Source of the DNA: an uncultured Clostridium sp.
Lineage (GTDB): Bacteria; Bacillota; Clostridia; TANB77; CAG-508
Direction of reading: 5' to 3'
Length of the DNA stretch: 48,635 nucleotides
Assembly (NCBI GenBank): GCA_948470605.1
Contig: CAOKPI010000008.1
Span: 1-48,635 of the forward strand
Position 1 is the stretch's first letter. Each line of letters opens with the position of its first letter. Shown one piece after another: positions 17,801 to 25,341 of this stretch. A program made the position numbers and the translations under genes. The notes below the pieces were generated by a model. It searched no databases. It saw only the letters and a program-made list of their open reading frames with translations, and was not told where the DNA came from.

Positions 17801-20559
17801 GTGCTTATATGATTTCTGGACCTGCTCATTTACAATTTGGACCTTCTCAGTTATATCATAAAGATGTGAATACGGATGCTGGAAGAACAGCAGTTAGAAA
17901 TACAGTTAATAGTCATGTTAGCCTTGTAAAAAGACATTTTAGTACATTAGCAGACTCATTTGATTATGGCAAATGGAATCGATATTGTATTATGGTTTAT
18001 GATTGTACAAAAATAATTACAGGTTATAAAACTAGTTACTTTCCAGGCACAAATGTTCCAATAGGAACAACAGCAGTTTATACACAAGGAAAAGTTGGGC
18101 TACAATATCCATTCTTTAAGAACTTTAGTGAAGTTTTTGGACTATGGCAACCAGCAGGTAGTTCAGCAGGTGTTGGTAATACAGCTGGATTCTTATGGTT
18201 CCAAGCAAGACCAGGACTTACTAATTTTGATACTTGGACACACGAATTTGAACACGCTTTATATGATAAAATAATGTTATATCAACGTGGTGCTAGAGTG
18301 CAACTTGAAACACTTACAGAAGGTAATGTTCAACAATATGCTAATTGGAGTGAAAACAATCTTGTTCAAGATGTTGGACCATATTACTTTAATACATCTT
18401 TCTATTTGAATAAAGAAGGTAATGCCACTCAGAATTTAACACCTGAGAGAATTAATACGAAAGAAAAATTAGAAAATTATTATAAAGGACAACAAAATAC
18501 CCTAGATTTACTAGACTATATTGAAGGAAAAGCATTTATTAAATTAACACCAGAACAACAAGCAAAAATTGCGACAAGAATGAATATATCTGCTGGTTGG
18601 TCTTCTTGGGGAGGAATTACAGCAGCACAAGCTACTGCCATGAATTTAACATCCTTAGAAGCTTTATATGATAATAGAATTGTGCTAAGACCAAATAATG
18701 CTTGGGGAGCAAGTGTAAGAGGATTGAGTGTTATCAATGGTCTTGGAAGCAATGATTATGGATATGAATCTGTATGGGTAAACCGTTGGTTTATTGGACA
18801 TTTAGATGGTGGTTATGCCGATGCATTCTCTACCAAACGTAATTTCTTTGAGATGCTAGGTTATGCTGGAGTAGAGGGATATGTTACTTATGGTAGCAAA
18901 GCATCTGCCAATGACTTAGATGCTATTAAGAAAATTACAAAAATGGTAACTGGTACTGAAATGGATTGGAAACAATACAAGATGAGCCGATATGAAACAG
19001 TAGAACAAAATATTAATAACAATAAGTATATTGATGTTCAATATATGATAGACAGATATACAGAAGCATTAACAAATGACGCTAATAATGGAGATAGAAA
19101 TATTTCGCAAAGAACAAATCTTAGAAAGATTTATTATCATTACTTAAAAAGTGTTACCAATGATTTTGTGGCTGACCCACTAGGAACCAATGTTAAAGTA
19201 ACACATATTAGGACAGCAGAAGAATTAGTAGAAAAAATGAATCAAGAGCCTTATGGCTACTACGTACTAGCTAATGACATTGATTTCTCAGAAATGACAA
19301 CCAATGTAACACAAACATTTATGGGTAGATTAAATGGTAATGGACATAAAATAATTGGTAATAAAATACCAATCTTTAACAAAATTAGATATGGATATGT
19401 TGGAAACTTGAAGCTAGAAGATACAGATATTCCAAGAGATATCACAAATGCAGGAGCTTTAGCGTATAAAATAGAATCTAGTACAGCAGAAAAAATCGAT
19501 GTAACAGGACTAAAAATGTTCTTTGGTAGCAAAAATGATTTAAGCTTAATTGGTGGAGCAGTTAGTAATGTAATTACTAGAGATTGCACTGTAGAGCGAT
19601 TAGTGACAAAGATTGCCAACAAAGAAGAATTTGCCCAAAAAATAAATGCAGAAACAGGTGGAATATTTGAATTAACAGGCAATATCGACTTTACTGGATA
19701 TACTGGCGAAAATGCCGTTATACCACAAACTTTTACCGGAAAAATAGAGGGAAATGGTCATACGATTTCTAACTTAAATAATGCTAGCTTATTTGCACAA
19801 TTTAATGGAACAGTTCAAAACTTAAAAATAACGAACTTTACCAATACAGCGCCAACCACAGACTTTGTAGCAGCATTTGCTGGTAAAAGTTCAGGTGCAA
19901 CCTTTACGAACCTAAAATTTGAAAATATCACCATACAAGGTAAAAATAATGTTGCTGTAGTGGTAGCAGTAGACAACGCAAATTCTACTTTTGATAAAAT
20001 TAGTATTAAAAATGCGAATGTAAGTGGAAGTGGTGTTTATATAGCTGGGCTAGTTGGTAGAAAATATGGCGGACGTGTGAGCAATGTATATGTTGACGGA
20101 AGTATTTCCATTACAGCAGTAGCCAATGCAGGTGTAATTGGTTCAACAGAAACCAATGTTACAGTAACCAATGTTGTATCCAAAGTAAATATGGAAAGAA
20201 CAGCCGATTCTGAAAACAAAGGTAGAAAGCAAAATGCGGAAATGGTTGGATTACCAAATAGTAATACAAGTCGTATTAGCAATTCTATTACTTTAGGTAA
20301 TATGACAGGTTACACAGAAGATATGGTTCCTCATAAATTTATGTATGGAGACGAAGCTTTGATAAATCAAATGCTTACGAACTGCTACGAATTGACAGAG
20401 GCAACAGGTAGTAGTGGTGTTACAGCCAATACAGCTGGACATTTGCAAACCGTTGCAAGACAAAACTTAAATGCAGAATTTTATAGGAATTTAGGATTTG
20501 ATGAAACAATTTGGGATTTCAGCAAGATTACGAGCAAAGGATATCCTATTTTAAAGTAA
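11815..20559 (+). CDS. Giant M26-type zinc metalloprotease with cohesin-like and dockerin modules
   Basis: A 2914-residue surface protein. Order: signal peptide (1-24); cohesin-like beta region (about 27-165); Pro/Asp/Lys-rich linker (170-225); LPKTG sortase motif (238-242) with a hydrophobic helix and basic GRKW; a second hydrophobic helix ending VYGA (about 267-290); a dockerin with two calcium loops, NGDGAINYADVNLL (309-) and NSDGKITVTDLSIL (351-); repeated Ig-like modules marked by VDPDHAF and VDPDQAF; beta-helix GLUG-like repeats; the protease domain with HEFEH at 2143-2147 and a candidate third ligand Glu in LTEGN; then more beta-helix repeats. N-terminal rather than C-terminal LPxTG is known for streptococcal IgA1 protease, ZmpB and ZmpC of family M26. 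The cohesin-dockerin pair in one chain is unusual. Likely cell-wall anchored, cutting host glycoproteins or immunoglobulins; the substrate is inference. Confidence 0.85.
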   Translation: MKKLISMIVTIMVLVLTSTISNASTKVEASLSSTSQKLNKGDTIVFTLKLDTFQEIKYGINAYQGNFVYDRDIFEEVKEADFKTMNGWQGLQYNPNTSEFVLYKKAGTDLEEDVLQVSLKVKEGVKATKTEVKMEYMVTSEGKKDIYVVNGEKAKLNIDILEEQQKPDDIPAGKPDNKPGNKPGDTPTNKPDDKPVDTQQDKPSDSKPGDISPSKLSIEKPSSEIKLEEQDQLYKGKLPKTGRNYTMLFLLLIAEVLLGIRAVYFGRKWMTSEKTKMSVVATLAVVLSMQFIGTVYGAVTTFSQKGELNGDGAINYADVNLLASHLVHLKPLGEDKPIEEVKTLLENADMNSDGKITVTDLSILIQKIENKLNYEVTIRDLLVSNYYPIKGEEIVISFDADVNYDATIQAITINGKEYETKRNEANNNLYEIKIKVGNTSGVTEYKLEKAKLDNGKEIKIKEAIKVDILKQQPQIQNWTVEEDIEKTELNVSFDMVDPDHAFLSGNYNIVEKQNESENQAEEGNAIQTGEITAGNNKINVKVEEGKIYEITMCMTHNLDTDTLEIEGENQVSVTHKEELSLVVNYDFKVSNLETYRYQGQTVEKTEEFKVGEVITLKFGSTNATTCTPKKAIINGKTYELAKENDTYKAFVEGLASTGNHTIKLEKVILSNGKTFEVNQEIPVKVIKNAPVVKRFRANEKPEEKEINMHLYLKDTDKTITDFMVKLYDDQNNEIHTKNLTDQLIEANLTDEESEEEIKNTYYINSHLDTSKVTMASSYKIKVFANYQLLENDNQYTHTEEILLEESIEATPVVNIKKVDVSKKYPEKNENITLTYEMETNKKDLEITHIMVNNLKCMATKHIDNDENVTYSVTFSAGETAGVLNLDTTEIFFEGNVTANVSNCVQVDVLKDKPTSETFKQVDDIQNHKVILTANIVDPDQAFIKGKADLIRNSDNQIIATKEFDAEHVTFAIENVEIDTEYTLVAKMTYDRDTNQLPEETNQNYVEDEEFRRRPIQLIADYELKINDIKTYKGEKQTKYFERGEEVTIAFDSTNKTVFYPVQAVINGKTYSLEKQGTTYKTKVPVVSSFGPKDITIEKLILNNTKEIELTENNQTRVGILKLRPSITGFGYVEDEQNQAIKVNFVVNDVEDTITGGTIKITNENGEIVKQEPFSRDMTEISFPKGVCEEYEIEILVDYDLDTNQITTGDNEYVAQKLLAERINISAERLFEVKDILEISLYQEGKASEVTSITESQLKDHLDDYIVKVRTKGMPMFYTQIEDYEITEEGDLNFILAYDNVIQYQDGTKQNKLKVTYSKMEDGVAHNKSIEYLISEIEKDPTGTFTLTQNYDASYLNVSRNSIIPNTFRGTLNGNGYKIYNINKPLFETLEGATIKNLTLENVDLLGANSKGSISNVAQNTTISNVHIKGLDMTTGTNESGGMVGDMQSGCTVEESSVTKLHIKLDHIRVAAIAGKFDGSTIKDCYVEGIIESITSTRDGVGGIAGDGWGTADATITNCIAKIEFVNNTRAKNNGGILGLVRNNKVTLTNNISLCTGTGVNKICGTAMNSASTNNYELEESELISNASGNKVKKIAKDNMNQEFFVEEAKFDEEKWDCTDASYENLPALKKDIHKEDDIVVEEPTMNKLYIPEYSRIKKIAGFDTNKLTTYHNLHKLMPYYDAKYLVMDASTIPTTDVLNTKVIKHILPYANGKLITYITSKDYQKITTIKVVFEDYSVKEYNVNFEKFQQNIAIYKIPELNLNYAYDNYAIKEDGSMITTIEEYMKGLDYTTDLDPLTTAADSRLYKDHYNEVIKANAKQIAMQLLQNDENSVLTMENKVLNSKIQQELIDSGKLKEIVYGYTYYDRWYGFEIRGTKVSDLMLFEGKMYSDSMTYYNVLKETLVGNLVPGNTDAFYNTCLKKYTGSSSIGYFLDYIIAKIGGYENVDDWFTEYFGSRNILAEVAVDDKPEILYRGWYQLKKNARMVLPVITLPNDCAYMISGPAHLQFGPSQLYHKDVNTDAGRTAVRNTVNSHVSLVKRHFSTLADSFDYGKWNRYCIMVYDCTKIITGYKTSYFPGTNVPIGTTAVYTQGKVGLQYPFFKNFSEVFGLWQPAGSSAGVGNTAGFLWFQARPGLTNFDTWTHEFEHALYDKIMLYQRGARVQLETLTEGNVQQYANWSENNLVQDVGPYYFNTSFYLNKEGNATQNLTPERINTKEKLENYYKGQQNTLDLLDYIEGKAFIKLTPEQQAKIATRMNISAGWSSWGGITAAQATAMNLTSLEALYDNRIVLRPNNAWGASVRGLSVINGLGSNDYGYESVWVNRWFIGHLDGGYADAFSTKRNFFEMLGYAGVEGYVTYGSKASANDLDAIKKITKMVTGTEMDWKQYKMSRYETVEQNINNNKYIDVQYMIDRYTEALTNDANNGDRNISQRTNLRKIYYHYLKSVTNDFVADPLGTNVKVTHIRTAEELVEKMNQEPYGYYVLANDIDFSEMTTNVTQTFMGRLNGNGHKIIGNKIPIFNKIRYGYVGNLKLEDTDIPRDITNAGALAYKIESSTAEKIDVTGLKMFFGSKNDLSLIGGAVSNVITRDCTVERLVTKIANKEEFAQKINAETGGIFELTGNIDFTGYTGENAVIPQTFTGKIEGNGHTISNLNNASLFAQFNGTVQNLKITNFTNTAPTTDFVAAFAGKSSGATFTNLKFENITIQGKNNVAVVVAVDNANSTFDKISIKNANVSGSGVYIAGLVGRKYGGRVSNVYVDGSISITAVANAGVIGSTETNVTVTNVVSKVNMERTADSENKGRKQNAEMVGLPNSNTSRISNSITLGNMTGYTEDMVPHKFMYGDEALINQMLTNCYELTEATGSSGVTANTAGHLQTVARQNLNAEFYRNLGFDETIWDFSKITSKGYPILK

Positions 20560-20607
20560 AAAAGAAAAGCACGATATAACGAAAGTTGTAGCGTGTTTTC
20601 TTTTTTT
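20560..20607 (+). terminator. Terminator after the metalloprotease gene
   Basis: AAAGAAAAGCACG-TATAAC pairs with GTTGTAGCGTGTTTTCTTT around a GAAA tetraloop, ending in a T-run. A strong rho-independent terminator. Confidence 0.88.
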
Positions 20608-20637
20608 AAAATTGAGACTGAAATTGTTTTGCAATAA

Positions 20638-20666
20638 TTGACTTAGCATAAATGCAATGATATAAT
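20638..20666 (+). promoter_or_regulatory. purA promoter
   Basis: TTGACT (20638-20643), 17 bases, then TATAAT (20661-20666), 40 bases before the purA start. SigA-type. No purine riboswitch or PurR-like box was recognised. Confidence 0.75.
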
Positions 20667-20705
20667 CAAACTGGGAAAAATATAGTAAAAAAAGGAGAAC
20701 GAGAT

Positions 20706-22004
20706 ATGGCAGTAAAAATGATTATTGGTCTTCAATATGGAGACGAAGGAAAAGGAAGAGCAGTTCATTATGAAGCAAAAGATGCATCGATTGTAATAAG
20801 AGCAACAGGAGGAAGTAATGCAGGACATACGGTAGTTGCCAATGGTAAGAAATATGCCATGCATTTATTACCATCAGCTATTATTCGACCAGAGGTTCTT
20901 TCTATTATTGGACCAGGGGTAGTAGCAGACCTTCAAATTTTAACAGAAGAAATTCAACAAATGAGAGAAGCGGGTGTAAAAGTAGAAAAAGATAATTTTG
21001 TAGTAAGCGAAAGAACACATATTACTTTTCCACATCATAAACAATTAGACAGATTGTACGAAATGTTGAAGACAGAAAAAGTAGGAACAACAGGAAGAGG
21101 CGTTGGTACGACTTATGAAGAAAAAGCAAGACGTACTAATCTAAGAATGTATGATTTGTTCTTAGAAGAAACAGAGTTGAAAAACAAAATTTCTGAAAAT
21201 CTTAAAGTGTACAATGTTTTAGTGGCAGAAGCTAACAAGTTAATTGAAAAGGGAGTCTATGGGGAAGAAAAGTTTCCTATCATTACGGTACAAGAAGAAT
21301 ATGAGTATTGCATGCGATACAAAGACACTTTACAAGATTTTATTTTAGATATTCATCCCATTTTAGATGAAGCGATTGAAAAAGATGAGTTGGTTATTGT
21401 TGAAGGAGCACAATCTTTCTGGCTAGATAATGACCATGGAGATTATCCAATGACAACTTCTTCTAATCCAAATGCAAGTGGTACAGCTTCTGGTGCAGGC
21501 ATAGGCCCTACTTTGGTAAAGGAAGTGGTAGGAGTGATGAAAGCTTATACCTCAAGAGTAGGAAATGGTCCATTTGTGACAGAACAAGATAATGAAATTG
21601 GAGATAAGATTCGTGACTGGGGTCATGAATATGGAACAACAACAGGAAGACCAAGAAGAACGGGTTGGTTGGATTTAGTTATGGTAAAACATACCAAAAA
21701 TACAAGTGGTTTAACATCCCTATGTGTGAATCATTTAGATACCATTGGTAAGTTAGATAAAATTAATGTGTGTGTTGGGTATCAATATAAAGGAGAGAGA
21801 ATTCAACATGTTCCAATCGATAAAGAAAATTGTGAACCTGTTTACCAAGAGTTAAAGGGAGGTTGGAGTACAGACAAAGCAACAATTTTTGAAGAGCTTC
21901 CTAAAGAGGCCCAAGATTATATTCATTTTATCGAAGAGTATACTGGTGTGCCAGTGAGATATATTGGTGTGGGTGCTGATGAAAAAAGAACAATTATAAA
22001 ATAG
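20706..22004 (+). CDS. purA: Adenylosuccinate synthetase
   Basis: Joins IMP and aspartate with GTP hydrolysis, the first committed step to AMP. The N-terminal GLQYGDEGKGRAVHYEA carries the GTP-binding loop (family form GxQWGDEGKGK). The phosphate-binding motif NAGHTVV, the QSFWLDNDHGDYPMTTSSNP block (family: L D x D x G x Y P x V T S S) and the TTTGRPRRTGWLDL segment follow. The length of 432 codons is typical. Tyr replaces the usual Trp in QYGDEGKG, and Arg the usual Lys after it, as occurs in some lineages. It has its own promoter. Confidence 0.95.
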   Translation: MAVKMIIGLQYGDEGKGRAVHYEAKDASIVIRATGGSNAGHTVVANGKKYAMHLLPSAIIRPEVLSIIGPGVVADLQILTEEIQQMREAGVKVEKDNFVVSERTHITFPHHKQLDRLYEMLKTEKVGTTGRGVGTTYEEKARRTNLRMYDLFLEETELKNKISENLKVYNVLVAEANKLIEKGVYGEEKFPIITVQEEYEYCMRYKDTLQDFILDIHPILDEAIEKDELVIVEGAQSFWLDNDHGDYPMTTSSNPNASGTASGAGIGPTLVKEVVGVMKAYTSRVGNGPFVTEQDNEIGDKIRDWGHEYGTTTGRPRRTGWLDLVMVKHTKNTSGLTSLCVNHLDTIGKLDKINVCVGYQYKGERIQHVPIDKENCEPVYQELKGGWSTDKATIFEELPKEAQDYIHFIEEYTGVPVRYIGVGADEKRTIIK

Positions 22005-22137
22005 GTATTAAGATTGCCAAAGGGGACAGAGCTTCTTGGAGAACTATTTACATTGCCCTAAAAATAGTATAAATTAAAAAATATAAGGAATTCACGGAAA
22101 CTATTATTTAGAATATAAATAATAGAGGTGAAGAAAA

Positions 22138-23082
22138 GTGAATGATAAGTATTATATTTCAAATTATGATGGAAAGGATGATTATGGTTTAAAATACATA
22201 GACCAGCAAGGATATGGGAAAATATGCAAAGACTATAAAATCGAATTTCCACCGCAACATCAAGACCAGCAGCCAGGAATGGAATACCTGATGACACCTA
22301 GACCGATATTTAACAATCCCTATTATAGAGCATCTGGAAAACTATACCATAAAGTTGCTATTATAACAGGAGGGGATTCTGGAATTGGAAGGGCTGTTGC
22401 CGTAGGATTTGCAAAAGAAGGAGCTAGTGTGGTAATTGCTTATTATGATGAACACAAAGATGCAGAAGAAACTAAAGATTTTATTGAAAGAATGGGCAGA
22501 AGATGTGTATTATTAGCAGGTGATATAAAAGATACTAGTTTTTGTGATAAAATTGTAGAAGAAACCATAAATCAATTTGGAAAAATTGATATTTTAGTCA
22601 ATAATGCAGGAGTTCAATATCAACAAAAGAGTTTGTTAGATATAACAGATGAACAATTTGATGTAACAATGAGAACCAATATCTATTCTATGTTTTATCT
22701 AACAAAAAGAACATTAAAAAACATGTGTCCAGGTGCAAGTATTATTAATGTTACATCGATAACTACATTTAAAGGAGAACCAGAATTAATAGACTATGTT
22801 ACAAGTAAAGGCGCCATAGTAGGATTTACAAGGTCACTTGCAACCAATCTAGCAGATAAAAATATAAGAGTAAATGCTGTATCACCAGGTGTATTTTGGA
22901 CTCCGTTACAACCAGCTTGTTGGGAAGCGAAAAAAATACCAACACTAGGTTCAGATGCACCAATGGGAAGAGCTGGTCACCCTTATGAGATAGCACCATT
23001 ATTCATATATTTGGCAAGTGATGATTCGTCTTATGTGACAGGTCAAGTGATGCATATTAATGGTGGTGAATATAAAGGATAA
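22138..23082 (+). CDS. Short-chain dehydrogenase/reductase (general stress YhdF/YdaD type)
   Basis: NAD(P)-dependent oxidoreductase of the classical SDR fold. The N-terminal extension carrying FPPQHQDQQPGMEYLMTPRP is characteristic of the subfamily that includes Bacillus stress proteins. The Rossmann motif is TGGDSGIGRAVA, then NNAGVQ, the catalytic Ser in NVTSITT and the YVTSK catalytic pair. A TGQVMHINGGEY tail closes the fold. The start is GTG at 22138 after AGAGGTGAAG. The physiological substrate is unknown. The 133 bases before it show no clear promoter. Confidence 0.85.
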   Translation: MNDKYYISNYDGKDDYGLKYIDQQGYGKICKDYKIEFPPQHQDQQPGMEYLMTPRPIFNNPYYRASGKLYHKVAIITGGDSGIGRAVAVGFAKEGASVVIAYYDEHKDAEETKDFIERMGRRCVLLAGDIKDTSFCDKIVEETINQFGKIDILVNNAGVQYQQKSLLDITDEQFDVTMRTNIYSMFYLTKRTLKNMCPGASIINVTSITTFKGEPELIDYVTSKGAIVGFTRSLATNLADKNIRVNAVSPGVFWTPLQPACWEAKKIPTLGSDAPMGRAGHPYEIAPLFIYLASDDSSYVTGQVMHINGGEYKG

Positions 23083-23093
23083 TATATGTTATC

Positions 23094-23339
23094 ATGAGAA
23101 TAAAAGTGGAGGAGCAATTTAGTAAAATATATCCTGAATTTAAGGAGCAATCAAGAATTGATATAGAGTACACTACAATATATACAAGACAGATGGTAGA
23201 GATAGGAATGGAAGCAGCAGAAAAGGCAAAAGAAAGAGCTGAAAGAAGAGAAAGTTATAGTTCTGGAGGAGGTGGCTCAAGTTATTCTGGTGGTGGTAGT
23301 AGTGCCAGAGGTTCGAGTTCTGGAGGAGGATTTAGGTAA
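23094..23339 (+). CDS. Small protein with Gly/Ser-rich tail, possibly a truncated gene
   Basis: 81 codons beginning 11 bases after the dehydrogenase stop, without a clear ribosome site. The first 50 residues are charged and helical; the last 30 are Gly/Ser-rich and end SSGGGFR. Such tails close some TPM-domain and DUF2207-like membrane proteins, so this may be the 3' remnant of a longer gene whose front was lost. I do not recognise a function. Confidence 0.4.
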   Translation: MRIKVEEQFSKIYPEFKEQSRIDIEYTTIYTRQMVEIGMEAAEKAKERAERRESYSSGGGGSSYSGGGSSARGSSSGGGFR

Positions 23340-23431
23340 AATTCTAGGAACTTGAGAATAAAGAAATTTAGGACTTTAAAAAAAGTAATAAATGTTTATT
23401 TGTTAACAAAAATAAGATTGGAGAAAATATC

Positions 23432-23458
23432 AGGAGCAGTAGTTATAATACTGCTCCT
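23432..23458. terminator. Convergent terminator
   Basis: AGGAGCAGT and ACTGCTCCT form a perfect 9-bp stem around AGTTATAAT. It overlaps the last codons of the minus-strand peptidase remnant and lies downstream of the plus-strand genes, so it could serve both. Confidence 0.6.
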
Positions 23459-23905
23459 AAAACTAATATGCCTAAATTATCTTGATAAATTTCATTAAAT
23501 TGAGAAATTGGTAAAGGATTTTCGCCAATTCCTGCTTCAATGGTATAGCCAGGCCTATTATAGTTCTGAATAAACCAATCTTTGTAACCAGCGAAACTAG
23601 AATTGTAAGGAGTTTCAGATAAAGTGTAACCACTTGAATCGGCAAATTGTTCTCCGATGGCAAGACTATTTGGTGGATTAAAATCTTGAAATTGCCAGTA
23701 GATTTCTTGCCCTTGTGTATGATAAGCAATTACGAGCCTAAAATCGTGTGATAGAGTAAAGTTGTAGATGGCTAATGCTTCTGGCTCTGTTAAAGGTCCA
23801 TAACCTACAAAGTCTCGAGGGCTAGGGCGAGTGAAACCTTGTGCATATTTTATTTCTTTTGCATTTTCCCATCCGTGCAGGAAATTGTAAGTTTAAATCC
23901 ACACC
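23443..23905 (-). pseudogene. M14 zinc peptidase, C-terminal piece (interrupted, frameshifted)
   Basis: Read on the minus strand from the GVD codons at 23905, this gives GVDLNLQFPA, then after one extra base GWENAKEIKYAQGF and on to a stop at 23443. It contains the third zinc ligand His in VIAYHTQGQEIYW and the catalytic Glu in GYTIEAGIGENP. These are the hallmarks of M14 peptidases of the gamma-D-glutamyl-diaminopimelate endopeptidase type, which cut peptidoglycan stem peptides. It has no start of its own, so ordinary gene callers miss it. One extra base (plus-strand G at 23875, minus-strand C) shifts the frame after FPA. The N-terminal and middle pieces lie at 37192-37560 and 33629-33757. 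Confidence 0.88.
23895..23905 (-). other. Attachment junction, left end of element A
   Basis: AAATCCACACC; on the minus strand GGTGTGGATTT. The left side is peptidase (gene codons for DLN), the right side element. It matches the right junction over TCCACACC, and the base after the GA differs (T here, C there), which places the crossover at or before the GA. Confidence 0.75.
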
Positions 23906-24016
23906 TGTGAGGTTGATTAAATTCCATATAAGAAGAATTTAATAATTGAATATAAAAATATTTACAGTATCATAATATATAAGTTTACATCAATATGTTG
24001 AGTAATTTAGGATTTT

Positions 24017-24268
24017 ATGTTAGGACCGTTTATAGAGATAAAGATTTGTTTTTTACAGCTAGAAGATTCGGCATTTAAAATGACATTAAATATGATAATT
24101 GCTTATATAATAAGAACAAGTATATCATTTGCACCAACCCCATTTTGTACAATTATAGGACAGATGTGTTCTACTACATATGAATTAATTTGCACTAAAA
24201 TAAACTTCAAAAAATATGAAAATAAAGGTAATACTTTACAAGAAGATTTAGAAAAAGTTAAGTTATAA
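24017..24268 (+). CDS. Small hypothetical protein near the left end of element A
   Basis: 83 codons with a hydrophobic middle (about residues 24-50) and a charged C-terminus (KKYENKGNTLQEDLEKVKL). There is no convincing ribosome site, only TTAGGATTTT upstream. It is not recognised and may be a gene fragment left by earlier rearrangement. Confidence 0.3.
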   Translation: MLGPFIEIKICFLQLEDSAFKMTLNMIIAYIIRTSISFAPTPFCTIIGQMCSTTYELICTKINFKKYENKGNTLQEDLEKVKL

Positions 24269-24327
24269 ATGACTAATAAATTTGCATAATTGATTAAAAA
24301 ATAAAATAAAATAAGTGAGAAAACCGT

Positions 24328-24356
24328 TTGACATATGGCATATTTTGTGTTATTAT
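24328..24356 (+). promoter_or_regulatory. Promoter of the type III antitoxin RNA
   Basis: TTGACA (24328-24333), 17 bases, TATTAT (24351-24356). It lies just before the tandem repeats and the toxin gene, as in type III toxin-antitoxin operons. Confidence 0.8.
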
Positions 24357-24362
24357 GAATAT

Positions 24363-24530
24363 AATAATTAAGAACATCATTGTTTTTAATAAATGTGTTT
24401 GTCGCCGCCCCTTTGGCGAGATATAAATGAGAGAGTGAATAAATGTGTTTGTCGCTGCCTCTTTAGCGAGGTATAAATGAGAGAGTGAATAAATTTTAAT
24501 GGGGCTTACCAAAAAAGGTAAGCCTTAACT
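24363..24530 (+). ncRNA. Type III antitoxin RNA (CptI-like), 2.1 repeats of 50 nt
   Basis: Two 50-base tandem repeats at 24389-24438 and 24439-24488, each beginning ATAAATGTGTTTGTCG and ending GAGAGAGTGA, with the start of a third. They differ at four bases. Two of these are paired: repeat 1 has TCGCC/GGCGA and repeat 2 has TCGCT/AGCGA, so a C-G pair became T-A and the stem was kept. In known systems such repeats are cut by the toxin into units that wrap and inhibit it. Expected to act in cis order with the toxin gene that follows. Confidence 0.82.
24503..24527 (+). terminator. Leaky terminator between antitoxin and toxin
   Basis: GGCTTACC / GGTAAGCC stem with an A6 loop, followed by TTAACT, a weak T-run. 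In type III systems such a terminator lets only part of transcription reach the toxin and keeps antitoxin RNA in excess. Confidence 0.8.
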
Positions 24531-24549
24531 AATATAAGGAGTAAAAAAT

Positions 24550-25038
24550 ATGCAAATAGATGTAGGTTATTTTTATTTTGTAAAAGATGATTTTTTTGAT
24601 ATTATAAATGATCCAGAATTAATGAAAAATAAAGAAAATGGAATTAAAAGACCATGTTATTTTTGTTTTAAAAGTAAAGAAAATGATAAAATTATATGGT
24701 TTGTTCCAGTTAGTACTAAAATTGATAAATATAAAAAAATATATGAAAATAAAATTCAAAAACAAATAAAATTAGGAAAAAATCCATCAATAGATACAAT
24801 AGTTTTTGGCTATGTTGCAAATACATATAGTACATTTTTAATACAAAATATGTTTCCAGTAACAGAGGAGTATATACAAAGTCAATACATAAAAAATAAG
24901 GTTGCAATTACATTATCAAATAAGTTACAAAATGAAATAATAAGTAAAGCAAATAAGGTATTAAATTTATATAATCATGGTATGAAAAATATTATTTTTC
25001 CAGATATTGATAACATATTAAAGCAGTTATTGAAATAA
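24550..25038 (+). CDS. Type III toxin-antitoxin endoribonuclease (CptN/ToxN family)
   Basis: 162 residues, the size of CptN/TenpN toxins. Conserved-looking stretches are GIKRPCYFCFKSKENDKIIWFVPVS near residue 40-65, KYKKIYENKI, IDTIVFGYVAN near 90 and STFLIQNMFPVTEEYI near 97-113. The family folds like MazF-type RNases and cleaves mRNA at A-rich sites, also abolishing phage growth. Assignment rests on sequence pattern plus the diagnostic order: SigA promoter, tandem repeats, terminator, ribosome site (AAGGAGTAAAAAAT), toxin. It is the first clear cargo at the left of element A and may stabilise it or protect the host from phages. Alternative: a ToxN/AbiQ relative with another repeat type. Confidence 0.85.
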   Translation: MQIDVGYFYFVKDDFFDIINDPELMKNKENGIKRPCYFCFKSKENDKIIWFVPVSTKIDKYKKIYENKIQKQIKLGKNPSIDTIVFGYVANTYSTFLIQNMFPVTEEYIQSQYIKNKVAITLSNKLQNEIISKANKVLNLYNHGMKNIIFPDIDNILKQLLK

Positions 25039-25045
25039 AAAAATG

Positions 25046-25076
25046 TCTCCTAGCGGGCTAAAAAGGTATTAGGAGG
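25046..25076 (+). terminator. Hairpin after the toxin gene
   Basis: TCTCCTA pairs with TAGGAGG, followed by TTTTCTCC. Probable terminator of the toxin transcript. Confidence 0.55.
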
Positions 25077-25151
25077 TTTTCTCCTAAACAGCAAAAAGGG
25101 TGTCAAGACACCAAGCTGGTGAATTGTAGGCCCCACAAAATGCCTTAAAAT

Positions 25152-25207
25152 TCGGTACAAAAAAGATGTAGTTTTTTATAAATAAAAGCTACATCTTTTT
25201 TTGTACC
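25152..25207. terminator. Strong bidirectional terminator
   Basis: GGTACAAAAAAGATGTAG pairs with CTACATCTTTTTTTGTACC around an AT-rich loop. The arms have A and T runs, so it can work on both strands. Apart from this, the 25039-25341 gap holds a 6-bp hairpin (GGTGTC/GACACC near 25099) and no gene. Confidence 0.8.
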
Positions 25208-25341
25208 CATTTTAATAAAAACTTCCAAAAACGAAGTATACTCTTTATAAATTATTTAAGTTTGATATGTAAATAGAAAAATTTTCATTATACGAATATC
25301 ATACTTAAATTTTAATATATATGGCTTAAGAGGTGTATGTT

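Noticed and set aside
23472..23729. An 85-codon minus-strand ORF
   Set aside because: It is an out-of-frame reading of the M14 C-terminal piece; the true frame has no start codon here but carries the zinc His and catalytic Glu.
24389..24488. Two direct repeats resembling a short CRISPR array
   Set aside because: The copies are contiguous 50-mers with no spacers, no cas genes are near, and the promoter-repeat-terminator-toxin order fits a type III antitoxin RNA.
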